A DNA stretch of 64,000 bases, from assembly GCA_963704815.1 (NCBI GenBank), contig CAVPHU010000001.1, positions 496,001-560,000 on the forward strand. Reading direction: 5' to 3'. The stretch comes from DATKWD01 sp963704815. GTDB lineage: Bacteria; Actinomycetota; Acidimicrobiia; Acidimicrobiales; Salinilacustritrichaceae. Both the position numbers and the translations under genes were made by a program. This document shows, piece by piece, positions 1-13,442 of this stretch (position 1 is the first letter of the stretch; every line of letters begins with the position of its first letter). The notes under the pieces are model-generated. The model ran no database searches. It saw only the letters and a list, made by a program, of their open reading frames with translations, and had not been told where the DNA came from.

Positions 1-1411
<1,411 letters not shown>

Positions 1412-1431
1412 TACTTCCGTTCCCCGGCCAC

Positions 1432-1507
1432 GGAGGCCGCCCCTAGCCGGCCTCCTCGTGCCTCGTCGGCCTCGCATCCTCCGCAGCTGTTCACGCCTCT
1501 CATTCCT
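1432..1507. repeat. Direct repeat copy 1 in gltB-gltD spacer (76 bp)
   Basis: Begins ggaggccgcccctagccgg and ends at cattcct. A second copy at 1578-1653 has the same length and differs at only about four positions (a/c, g/a, t/a, c/t). The sequence is GC-rich and contains a ccggcctcctcg / cgaggccgac type of self-complementarity on the opposite strand. It does not look coding: the frames through it are Arg/Gly-rich and have no family features. Confidence 0.85.
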
Positions 1508-1577
1508 CGTTCCCGGCCGGACGTCTCGGTCGCTTCGCTCCCTGGGGACGGGCGCTGGCGCTTCCTCCCGCCGAACG
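1508..1577. repeat. Core of dispersed intergenic element, related to 12226-12341
   Basis: The segment between the two 76-bp repeats. Read on the minus strand, 1578 down to 1549 matches 12227-12256 on the plus strand over about 30 bases with one mismatch. Further shared blocks follow in the same order (ccagggagcga, gcgaccgagac, ggccggg-aacg). The two loci therefore carry related elements in opposite chromosomal orientation. The element lies inside the gltB-gltD transcript, so it may act as an RNA structure or an mRNA-processing site; that role is inference. Confidence 0.75.
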
Positions 1578-1653
1578 GGAGGCCGCCCCTCGCCGGCCTC
1601 CTCGTACCTCGTCGGCCTCGCAACCTCCGCAGCTGTTCACGTCTCTCATTCCT
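1578..1653. repeat. Direct repeat copy 2 in gltB-gltD spacer (76 bp)
   Basis: Near-identical copy of 1432-1507. It ends ten bases from the gltB stop codon (1663-1665). Together with the core segment it fills nearly all of the 251-bp gltB-gltD spacer. Confidence 0.85.
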
Positions 1654-1662
1654 TCATCTCTC

Positions 1663-6229
<4,567 letters not shown>

Positions 6230-6414
6230 GGATGACTTCCCGTGAGCGTACGAACGGATGGGTTCAAGCTTGCGAGACCGGGACGTCATTGGCCCAGCGC
6301 AGGAGCGCCTCGACTGTATCAGCCGTCGGGTTTCGTCCCGAATCACTCGTGCGACGACCGGACCGGTCGCCATCTCGCAACGCGGTTGTAGCACCACACA
6401 GCGTGGTCTTCGTC

Positions 6415-6420
6415 TAGGGT
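6415..6420 (+). promoter_or_regulatory. Putative -10 element of leaderless promoter
   Basis: TAGGGT followed by exactly six bases (ggatcc) and the ATG at 6427. The same TANNNT-N6-ATG layout occurs at 6737-6749 and 21166-21178. There is no Shine-Dalgarno sequence, which fits a leaderless transcript, common in actinobacteria. The remaining 6230-6414 spacer between divergent gltB and this gene holds nothing else I can identify. Confidence 0.45.
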
Positions 6421-6426
6421 GGATCC

Positions 6427-6726
6427 ATGGGGTCGGGGCCGTTCGATCGAGTCACTCGTCCCGGCCGCGCCCTGTTGGAAGCGATGCTCGCCCACCCTGA
6501 TCTCGAGCGACAAGGGCTCGATCTGGTGCGGGTCACCGGTCTCGATCACGCGATCGTCTCGTCCGCCCTGCACCGACTGACCGAGCAGGGCTGGCTGAGT
6601 GCCGGGGGCGGGGGCAGCGACTTCGACCACGATGACCTGCGGCTCCGTTGCTTCTACCGGCTCACCACCTTCGGACGCGGCCTTGCGCTCGCGGCCACCG
6701 GTCGTGGACCCGACGCATCCGACTGA
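6427..6726 (+). CDS. Small winged-helix DNA-binding-like protein
   Basis: A 99-residue protein. Residues about 15-60 read as a helix-turn-helix (LEAMLAHPDLERQGLDL, then GLDHAIVSSALHRLTEQGWL), followed by a short acidic wing (DFDHDD) and a strand/helix YRLTTFGRGLALAAT, the layout of PadR/MarR-like winged helices. It has no recognisable effector domain. It diverges from gltB across about 200 bp, so a link to glutamate synthase control is possible but unproven. The assignment rests on pattern only. Confidence 0.6.
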   Translation: MGSGPFDRVTRPGRALLEAMLAHPDLERQGLDLVRVTGLDHAIVSSALHRLTEQGWLSAGGGGSDFDHDDLRLRCFYRLTTFGRGLALAATGRGPDASD

Positions 6727-6736
6727 GCCGCCTGGC

Positions 6737-6742
6737 TACCAT
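6737..6742 (+). promoter_or_regulatory. Putative -10 element (TACCAT)
   Basis: TACCAT lies six bases before an ATG at 6749, the same spacing as at 6415 and 21166. Transcription from about 6749 would give a very short leader for the membrane protein starting at 6763. Confidence 0.4.
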
Positions 6743-6748
6743 CGCCGC

Positions 6749-6775
6749 ATGAGGAACCGATCATGGACTTCCTAG
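6749..6775 (+). CDS. Possible 8-residue leader peptide
   Basis: ATG at 6749 opens an eight-codon frame (MRNRSWTS, stop 6773-6775) that overlaps the start of the next gene in another frame. The AGGA inside it could equally be that gene's Shine-Dalgarno sequence, in which case this ORF is incidental. Confidence 0.2.
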   Translation: MRNRSWTS

Positions 6776-7113
6776 GGGCCGGCATCCTCCTGCTGTTCTT
6801 CGTGGCCTTCCTGGCCCTGTGGGTGTTCTCGATCGTTTACTGGATCATGGCCATCGTCGAGGTGGCGAAGCTTCCCGAGCAGCAGTTCCGGGCGGCAGGC
6901 ACCGACAAGACCATGTGGGTCATCGTCGTCGTGCTGGTCGGCATCATCGGCGCACTGATCTGGCGTTTCGTGAAGCGTGACGAGGTCCTGGCCGCCGCCG
7001 GACGCACGCCCGCGCCGCCCCCCGGCTGGTATCCCGAACCCGGTGGGACCGCCATGCGGTGGTGGGACGGGGTCCGCTGGACCGAACAGCGCCACGCACC
7101 ACCGACCGGCTGA
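6763..7113 (+). CDS. Two-TM protein with C-terminal DUF2510 domain
   Basis: 116 residues. Two hydrophobic helices (about 3-28 and 48-67) resemble the phospholipase-D/cardiolipin-synthase N-terminal membrane region common in actinobacteria. They are followed by a Pro/Ala linker and a DUF2510 motif (PPGWYPEPGG, RWWDGVRWTEQ). DUF2510 is a short actinobacterial domain of unknown function found at membrane-protein termini. AGGA at 6751-6754 is a plausible ribosome binding site. Confidence 0.75.
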   Translation: MDFLGAGILLLFFVAFLALWVFSIVYWIMAIVEVAKLPEQQFRAAGTDKTMWVIVVVLVGIIGALIWRFVKRDEVLAAAGRTPAPPPGWYPEPGGTAMRWWDGVRWTEQRHAPPTG

Positions 7114-7161
7114 GACCTCGGACGGGTGCCGCAGCCGTCGATGTGACCGGGAACCTCTGGT

Positions 7162-7244
7162 GCGGTCGAGAGGACTCGAACCTCCACGGGCTTGCGCCCA
7201 CCAGCCCCTCAAGCTGACGCGTCTACCAATTCCGCCACGACCGC
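7162..7244 (-). tRNA. tRNA-Leu (anticodon GAG)
   Basis: On the minus strand the acceptor GCGGTCG pairs with CGACCGC. D-loop GGTAGAC, anticodon stem/loop CAGC-TTGAGGG-GCTG (anticodon GAG), long variable arm TGGTGGGCGCAAGCCCGTGG and T-loop GTTCGAGTC give a class II tRNA. Discriminator A and CCA are encoded just outside (7158-7161). Confidence 0.95.
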
Positions 7245-7337
7245 GTGGCCGCTCCGGTCTTCTGGAGCGAGGCGCCACCCTACCGGGTCGACTGGTGGTC
7301 GGATCAATCATTGCGAGCGGGGGCTCGATGGTGCAGC

Positions 7338-9920
7338 ATGGTCGAGGTGAGACGTCTGGGGGCTCTTCTCGCCGCGTTCGTGCTGCTCGTCGCGGCATGC
7401 GACCGTGACGACCTGATCAGCACGCCCGACGACGGCGCCATCGTCGACGGCAGCACCGTGACCGTCACGGGCACCCTGCCCGCCGAGCTCGCGCTCGGCG
7501 GCGTGCTCACGGTCAACGGCGTACCGACCGCGCTCGAGCCCGACCGGACCTGGTCGGTCGAGGTCCCGCACGCGACCTCGGGCTACGTGACGCCCATCGA
7601 GGTGTTGTACGACCCAGCCGGCAACGGACCGATCTATCGCCAACGTCGGGCCGTCGTCCGCGGCGCGACGATCGGTGAGGGCCAGTTCTCACCCGACGGC
7701 GTCGGGATGCGCGTCACGAACTCCGGCCTCGACGGCCTCGGACCGGTCATCGAGGACCTCGCCGGCGGCGCATTCGACATCGGCGGCCTCCTGATCGCCC
7801 AGAACCCGATCATCGACCAGGACAATGCGTTCCTGACCCTCGACATCCTGGGCAACGTGTTCGAGGCCGGCGTCGCCGACGTCGGCATCGTGCCCAGGGT
7901 GACCGACGGCGCGGTTCGCACCGACATCACGATCACCGACCTCTACGTGGGCGTCGACCTCAACATCAGCGACGGCCTGCTCATCGATTCGGACTGCTCG
8001 CTCGAGCTCCAGATCCCGACGACGACGATCGTCGCCGACTTCGATCTCGCTCCGAGCCCGGCCGACCCCACGGCCGTCGACGTCACCATGATCGGGGCAC
8101 CGGCGGTGACCACCACCGGGCTGAGCTACGAGTTCATCTCCGGCATCTGCGACGGCGACCGTTTCCTGATCGGCGACATCGTGAACGCCGTGGCCGGACC
8201 GCAGGTCGAGAGCCTGGTCAGCGACGGGTTCGCCTCCAACCTCGCCGACCCCGATGGCCCCGGGCCGCTCGACTCCCCCATCGCCGATGCCATCGAGACC
8301 GCCCTCGCCGAGATCTCGATCGCCGGCCCGATCGGCGAGGCCCTCCAGGCCCACCTCGACACCACCATGACCTCGATCACCGAGTCGTCCACCGGGCTCG
8401 AGCTGAGGGCCGACGCCGACTTCTTCGCCACCCCGGGGGCCGGACCGAGCGACTGCCCCGCCGTGCCGGGCGCGCCCGACCTCCCGAGCACCTACGACCT
8501 CCCGGGGGCCTTCCCGACCCTGGGTGCCACCACGCCCGGGGGAAGCCCCTACGGCCTCGGCCTGATGATCTCGGGCTCGGCCTTCAACCAGTTGCTCGGA
8601 GCCATGACCGAGTGCGGCGCCATCAACAGCGACGTCACCGACTTCCCGTTCGGCCAGACCACCGTGCCCATCACCTCCACCCTGCTGGCCGGCTTCATCC
8701 CCGAGTTCGCGACCGCGCTGCCGGCCGACACACCGCTGTTCATCCGGGTGACACCGACGGTCGCGCCCTTCCTCACCGAGGCCCCCGCCGGACCCTCCGG
8801 TGAGCTCGCCGAGCTGATGCTGGCCAACCTCCAGCTCGAGGTCATCGAAGCTCGCCCCGGCGTCGGCGAGGTGCTCTGGCTCCGGCTGGCCCTCGACGCG
8901 CCGCTCGGATTCGACCTGGCCTACGACGCCGTGGCCGCCGAGCTGGCGCCGACCATCACGCCGCCGGCGGCGGCGGCCATCGACGCTCGGGTCATCCGGA
9001 ACGCGGTCAAGGCGAACGAGCCCGCGGTCGAGGCCCTCTTCCCGAACCTGTTTCCCCTCTTCGCCGACGCGCTCACCGATTCGTTCGCCGCATTCCCCCT
9101 CCCCGGGTTCCTCGGACTCGACCTCGACGTCCTCGAGGTCGACCGCGCCGGCCAGCACTACGTCCTGTACGCCGATCTCGACACGGTCCCGCAGACGCAC
9201 ATCGAGAAGGTGGAGGTCACCGACCTCAGCAGCGCCGACAGCGCGGTCGACAGCGTGTTCGACGTGAACGAGTGGCGGCATCGCCTCCGGGTGTCGTCGT
9301 CGTCGACGTCGGTGGCGGTCGATTTCAAGGGCATGCTCGGCGCCGACGCCTGCTGCACGGTCGACGACGAGAGCCGGAGTGCCACCGCCGCCTACCGCAT
9401 CGAACTCGACGTCGTGCCGGCCGACGGCGAAACGTGGCAGCTCGATGTCGGCCACCTGCTGAACGGGGCCCACACCATCATCGACGAACGAGTCGCGTTC
9501 GAGGTCGGCGGCGGCGTCACCCGGTTCGACACCCCGGTCACGGCACGGGCGCGGATCGGCGGCGGTGCCTGGCAGTCGTTCGACTTCGCCGCCACTCCGT
9601 CCGAGGTCGTCGACAACCCGTGCTGGGGCTCGTGCGGAGGCTCGGGCACCAAGAACGTCGCCTTCGGCGGTGGCAACAGCCTGGTGCTGACCGGCACCAC
9701 GGCCCAGACCATCACCGTCGAGTTCAGCTTCTCGATGTTCGTGAAGTCCGACTCGAACCTCGCCTTCCCTGCGGTCGGTGGCGACGAGGCTGCCATTCGC
9801 TTCGGAGCCAACGACACCATCGCCAATGGCTTCACCGCCGGCGGCTACCCGGGACTCGGCAACCGCAGCATCGTCGACGACGGCCACTTCGCGGTCCTCA
9901 GCCTCACCAGCACGCCGTAG
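7338..9920 (+). CDS. Large secreted lipoprotein of unknown function
   Basis: 860 residues from ATG 7338. This start gives a clean lipoprotein signal: short basic n-region, hydrophobic ALLAAFVLLVAAC with the lipobox cysteine at about residue 19. An N-terminal Ig-like beta segment (TVTVTGTLPAEL..LTVNGVP) resembles the beta-sandwich repeats in many bacterial surface proteins. The rest is Asp/Gly/Thr-rich with many beta-prone repeats of the form FDLAPSPADPT and LEVDRAGQHY. No catalytic motif is visible. It stands alone, downstream of tRNA-Leu, and is convergent with secG. I do not recognise the family; a lipid-anchored surface beta protein is as far as the sequence goes. Confidence 0.8.
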   Translation: MVEVRRLGALLAAFVLLVAACDRDDLISTPDDGAIVDGSTVTVTGTLPAELALGGVLTVNGVPTALEPDRTWSVEVPHATSGYVTPIEVLYDPAGNGPIYRQRRAVVRGATIGEGQFSPDGVGMRVTNSGLDGLGPVIEDLAGGAFDIGGLLIAQNPIIDQDNAFLTLDILGNVFEAGVADVGIVPRVTDGAVRTDITITDLYVGVDLNISDGLLIDSDCSLELQIPTTTIVADFDLAPSPADPTAVDVTMIGAPAVTTTGLSYEFISGICDGDRFLIGDIVNAVAGPQVESLVSDGFASNLADPDGPGPLDSPIADAIETALAEISIAGPIGEALQAHLDTTMTSITESSTGLELRADADFFATPGAGPSDCPAVPGAPDLPSTYDLPGAFPTLGATTPGGSPYGLGLMISGSAFNQLLGAMTECGAINSDVTDFPFGQTTVPITSTLLAGFIPEFATALPADTPLFIRVTPTVAPFLTEAPAGPSGELAELMLANLQLEVIEARPGVGEVLWLRLALDAPLGFDLAYDAVAAELAPTITPPAAAAIDARVIRNAVKANEPAVEALFPNLFPLFADALTDSFAAFPLPGFLGLDLDVLEVDRAGQHYVLYADLDTVPQTHIEKVEVTDLSSADSAVDSVFDVNEWRHRLRVSSSSTSVAVDFKGMLGADACCTVDDESRSATAAYRIELDVVPADGETWQLDVGHLLNGAHTIIDERVAFEVGGGVTRFDTPVTARARIGGGAWQSFDFAATPSEVVDNPCWGSCGGSGTKNVAFGGGNSLVLTGTTAQTITVEFSFSMFVKSDSNLAFPAVGGDEAAIRFGANDTIANGFTAGGYPGLGNRSIVDDGHFAVLSLTSTP

Positions 9921-10022
9921 GAGCTGCGCGGACAGGGCCAACGTTCGCAGCGCCCGCCAGACCCGCTCCGGTCGCTCGTTCGTCGCGACGGGCCGCTCTG
10001 GCCCCAGACGAGCAGCGGGACC

Positions 10023-10253
10023 TCAGTCGAGCAGCAGCGCCAGCCCGATCGTGGTGAACGTGAAGGTCAGCGCCACGACCACGGTGATTCGATCGAGGTT
10101 GCGCTCGACCGCCGTCGAGCCGGCGGCTGCCGCTCCCATACCGCCTCCGAACATGTCGGAGAGGCCGCCACCCTTGCCGCTGTGCAGCAGCACCAGGACG
10201 ATCAGGCTGATCGAGACGACCACATGAATGACGATGACGAACGGGGTCAGCAC
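10023..10253 (-). CDS. secG: Preprotein translocase subunit SecG
   Basis: 76 residues, two TM helices separated by the hallmark loop LLHSGKGGGLSDMFGGG. SecG assists the SecYEG channel in the inner membrane. It starts at GTG 10253, 18 bases after the tpiA stop, and is the last gene of the gap-pgk-tpiA operon, a common actinobacterial arrangement. The 100 bases beyond its stop hold no gene and no clear terminator. Confidence 0.95.
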   Translation of the reverse strand: MLTPFVIVIHVVVSISLIVLVLLHSGKGGGLSDMFGGGMGAAAAGSTAVERNLDRITVVVALTFTFTTIGLALLLD

Positions 10254-10271
10254 GGCGACGAGGATACCGGA

Positions 10272-11060
10272 TCAGGCCCGGCCGGCATGCACGATGGCGA
10301 CGAAGTCGTCGGACTCGAGGCTCGCCCCGCCGACCAGCGCGCCGTCGATGTCGGGCCGGCTCAGCAGTTCGGCCGCGTTGCCCGGCTTCACCGAGCCGCC
10401 GTACTGGATCCGCACCGCGTCGGCCGCGTCGCCACCATGGAGCTCGCGCACGGTCGACCGGACGAACGCACACATCTCCTGGGCGTCGTCGGGGGTGGCG
10501 GTCCGGCCCGTGCCGATGGCCCAGATCGGCTCGTAGGCGACGACCATGGTGCCGACCTGCTGGGAGGTCAGGCCCTTCAGGCCCTCCTCGAGCTGCCTGC
10601 GCACCTTGTCCTGGGCGCCATCGGCCTCACGCTCCTCGAGCGTCTCACCCACACAGAGGATCGGGGTCATCTCCTGCTTGAAGATGGCCCGGACCTTGGC
10701 GTTGATGAACTCGTTGGTCTCACCGAACAGCTCGCGGCGCTCGGAGTGTCCGGCGATCACGTAGGAGACGTTCAGCTTGGCGAGCATCGGAGGCGCCACC
10801 TCGCCGGTGAAGGCGCCGCTGTCCTCGTGATGGCAGTGCTGGGCCCCGAGGGCGATCGGGAGCTTCTCGGCGTCGATGATCGTCTGGATCGAGCGCAGGT
10901 CGGTGAACGGCGGATGCACCGAGACCTCGACCTCGAGGGCGTCGTCCTCGGTGATCTGGTACGAGAGCTTCTGGACGAGCTGGATCGCCTCGAAGTGGTT
11001 CTTGTGCATCTTCCAGTTGCCGCTGATCAGCGGCTTGCGACCGGATGGTGTCGGGCTCAT
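10272..11060 (-). CDS. tpiA: Triosephosphate isomerase
   Basis: 262 residues; interconverts dihydroxyacetone phosphate and glyceraldehyde 3-phosphate. Visible active-site elements are Lys in SGNWKMHK (about residue 15), His in IAGHSERRELFGE and Glu in VAYEPIWAIGTGRTA, with the phosphate loop QYGGSVKPGNA. The start overlaps the pgk stop by four bases (ATGA at 11057-11060), so translation is probably coupled. Confidence 0.98.
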   Translation of the reverse strand: MSPTPSGRKPLISGNWKMHKNHFEAIQLVQKLSYQITEDDALEVEVSVHPPFTDLRSIQTIIDAEKLPIALGAQHCHHEDSGAFTGEVAPPMLAKLNVSYVIAGHSERRELFGETNEFINAKVRAIFKQEMTPILCVGETLEEREADGAQDKVRRQLEEGLKGLTSQQVGTMVVAYEPIWAIGTGRTATPDDAQEMCAFVRSTVRELHGGDAADAVRIQYGGSVKPGNAAELLSRPDIDGALVGGASLESDDFVAIVHAGRA

Positions 11061-12187
11061 GCTGTGGGTGCCTCCCTGAGGGCGCGAAGTCCGGGCAGGT
11101 CGCCCTGCTCGAGCAGCTCGAGCGAGGCACCTCCACCGGTCGAGACGTGATCGATCTGGGTGTCGAACCCGAACTGCTTGGCTGCTGCGGCAGAGTCTCC
11201 CCCACCGACGACGGTGAATCCACGACACTCGGCGACCGCCTCGGCGACCGTGCGCGTGCCGGCGGCGAATCGTTCGTCCTCGAACACCCCCATGGGGCCG
11301 TTCCACAGCACGGTGCGGGCCTCTCGGATGACGTCGGTGAACTCGGCCGCCGTGCCGGGCCCGATGTCGAGGCCCATCCAACCGTCGGGAATCGTCGTAC
11401 CGAGCTGGCGGACCTCGCCGCCGGCCGACGGGTCGCCGATCTTCCCGCCGGGGCCGAGCGCCGTCACATCAGAGGGGAGGTGGATCCGGTCACCGGCCTC
11501 GGCGAGGAGCCGACCGCAGGTGTCGACCATGTCGTCCTCGCACAGCGACGCACCCACGTGGTGGCCCTGCGCCTTCAGGAAGGTGAAGCACATCCCGCCG
11601 CCCACGATGAGGGAGTCGACTGCGTCGAGCAGCGCTTCGATGACGCCGAGCTTGTCGGACACCTTCGAGCCGCCGAGGATGGCCACGAACGGGCGCTTGG
11701 GATGATCGCGGATCCCGCCGAGCACCTCGACCTCGCGAGCCAGCAGGCGACCCGCTGCGCTCGGCAGATACCGGGGCGGCCCGACGATCGATGCGTGCTC
11801 ACGGTGGCTGGCCCCGAACGCGTCGTTGACGTAGCAGTCCTGTCCGGCGACCAGCTCGGCGACGAACGCGGGGTCGTTGGCGGTCTCGCCCGGGTGGAAC
11901 CGGAGGTTCTCGCGAAGCTCGACGCCCTCGATCAACTCGGCCAGCCGCGCCCGAACCGGATCGAGCGAGAAGGCCGGATCGGGTGCACCCTGCGGCCGCC
12001 CGAGATGGCTGCACGCCGTGACGTGGGCCCCGTGGTCGACCAGCCAACGCAACGTCGGCAACGCGGCACGAATGCGCAGGTCGTCGGTGATCGTCGTGCC
12101 GTCGAGCGGCACGTTGAAGTCACAGCGGACCAGGACCCGCTTGCCGGCGACGTCGCCCAGGTCTTCCAGACTCGGCACCGAGCTCAT
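11057..12187 (-). CDS. pgk: Phosphoglycerate kinase
   Basis: 376 residues, slightly short for the family but complete. Makes ATP from 1,3-bisphosphoglycerate. N-terminal substrate motif RVLVRCDFNVPLDG; the SHLGRPQG loop; FGASHREHAS; hinge ILGGSKVSDKLGVI; nucleotide loop GGGDSAAAAKQFG (Ser in place of the usual Thr) and C-terminal STGGGASLELLEQG. It follows gap after 154 bases that hold a structured repeat, and overlaps tpiA by four bases. Confidence 0.98.
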   Translation of the reverse strand: MSSVPSLEDLGDVAGKRVLVRCDFNVPLDGTTITDDLRIRAALPTLRWLVDHGAHVTACSHLGRPQGAPDPAFSLDPVRARLAELIEGVELRENLRFHPGETANDPAFVAELVAGQDCYVNDAFGASHREHASIVGPPRYLPSAAGRLLAREVEVLGGIRDHPKRPFVAILGGSKVSDKLGVIEALLDAVDSLIVGGGMCFTFLKAQGHHVGASLCEDDMVDTCGRLLAEAGDRIHLPSDVTALGPGGKIGDPSAGGEVRQLGTTIPDGWMGLDIGPGTAAEFTDVIREARTVLWNGPMGVFEDERFAAGTRTVAEAVAECRGFTVVGGGDSAAAAKQFGFDTQIDHVSTGGGASLELLEQGDLPGLRALREAPTA

Positions 12188-12225
12188 GCGTCACGCACGG
12201 TGGGGTGGGAACACGCGTGCGAGGT

Positions 12226-12341
12226 CCGTTCGCCGGGAGGAAGCGCCAGCGCCCGGCGAACCAGGGAGCGAGCCTGCGAGCGACCGAGACAGCACGAACG
12301 AGGAGACCGGCCACAAGCGGCCTGCGTGGCCGGGGAACGCA
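12226..12341 (+). repeat. Structured intergenic element between gap and pgk
   Basis: Related to the gltB-gltD element (1508-1578 read in reverse). It contains two perfect inverted repeats: GTTCGCCGGG 12228-12237 with CCCGGCGAAC 12252-12261, and CCGGCCAC 12307-12314 with GTGGCCGG 12326-12333. It ends at the gap stop codon. It has no coding character. In the gap-pgk mRNA it would form two strong hairpins, possibly an mRNA-processing or attenuation site; that role is inference. Confidence 0.75.
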
Positions 12342-13352
12342 TCAGTGGTTCGCGGCGCCGACGATGAGAGCGAGATCGACGAGGCGGTTCGAGTAGCCCC
12401 ACTCGTTGTCGTACCAGCCCTGGACCTTGGCGAGGTTGCCCATGGCCATGGTGAGACCGGAGTCGAAGGTGCAACTGGCCGGACTGCCGACGATGTCGGA
12501 CGACACGAGCGGCGCGTCGCTGTAGTCGAGGACCTTGGCCAGGCGACCCTCGGAGGCAGCGGCCTCGAACGCCTGGTTGACCTCGTCGGCAGTGGTGTCG
12601 TTCTTCAGCACGGCCGTGAAGTCGGTGATCGACCCGTCGGGGATGGGGACCCGCAGTGCGATGCCGTCGAGCAGGCCCTGCATCGACTCGAGCACCAAGC
12701 CGGTGGCCCGGGCCGCTCCGGTCGAGGTCGGGATGATGTTGGCGGCCGCGGCGCGGGCCCGACGCAGGTCGCTGTGCGGTCCGTCGACGATGGCCTGATC
12801 GCCGGTGTAGGCGTGGATCGTCGTCATGAGGCCCTTCTCGACGCCGAAGGCGTCGTCGAGCACCTTGACGAGCGGCACGAAGCAGTTGGTGGTGCACGAT
12901 GCGTTCGAGATGACCTTGTGCGCGTCGGGGTCGAAGGTGTCGTCGTTCACGCCGACGACGAAGGTGGCATCGGCCCCGCCGGCGGGGGCGGAGACGATGA
13001 CCCGCGGGGCGCCGGCCTCGATGTGCTTGGCGGCGTCGTCGCGCTTGGTGAAGAAGCCGGTCGACTCGATGACGACGTCGACGCCGAGGTCGGCCCAGGG
13101 CAGGGCGCTCGGATCGCGCTCGGCCAGCACCTTCAGGGTGTCGCCGTCGACGCTGATCCCGCCGTCGGCCGGAGCGACGTCGGCGGGGAACGGTCCGTGC
13201 ACCGTGTCGTGCTTGAGGAGGTGAGCCATGGTCTCGATGGACCCGAGGTCGTTGACGGCGACGAAGTCGATGTCGGCATCGATCTTCTTGGCGGCCCGGA
13301 AGAAGTTCCGGCCGATTCGTCCGAATCCGTTGATGCCGACGCGAATGCTCAT
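12342..13352 (-). CDS. gap: Glyceraldehyde-3-phosphate dehydrogenase
   Basis: 336 residues, type I. NAD-binding VGINGFGRIGRNFFRA at the N-terminus; catalytic cysteine in SNASCTTNCFVPL; phosphate-binding STGAARATG. The start at 13352 (MSIRVGINGFGR) is preferred over upstream in-frame codons because it matches the family N-terminus. It is first in the gap-pgk-tpiA-secG operon, with a 90-bp spacer upstream that probably carries its promoter, though no clear -35/-10 pair stands out. Confidence 0.98.
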   Translation of the reverse strand: MSIRVGINGFGRIGRNFFRAAKKIDADIDFVAVNDLGSIETMAHLLKHDTVHGPFPADVAPADGGISVDGDTLKVLAERDPSALPWADLGVDVVIESTGFFTKRDDAAKHIEAGAPRVIVSAPAGGADATFVVGVNDDTFDPDAHKVISNASCTTNCFVPLVKVLDDAFGVEKGLMTTIHAYTGDQAIVDGPHSDLRRARAAAANIIPTSTGAARATGLVLESMQGLLDGIALRVPIPDGSITDFTAVLKNDTTADEVNQAFEAAASEGRLAKVLDYSDAPLVSSDIVGSPASCTFDSGLTMAMGNLAKVQGWYDNEWGYSNRLVDLALIVGAANH

Positions 13353-13442
13353 GGAGTCATGTCTCCTCAGTGGTCGAGAGGGTGGTCTCGGGCTATCCGA
13401 CCAGATCAGGAGCCCTGGTGCCAACTACACGAGCCCACGATC

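Noticed and set aside
7689..9941. A 750-codon minus-strand ORF opposite the lipoprotein
   Set aside because: It is a low-complexity Asp/Gly/Arg/Val shadow typical of high-GC antisense frames; the plus strand has a signal peptide and coherent protein.
9921..10022. A third copy of the dispersed intergenic element after the lipoprotein gene
   Set aside because: Only short matches such as ggtcgctcg are shared; this is not above what GC-rich spacer sequence would give.
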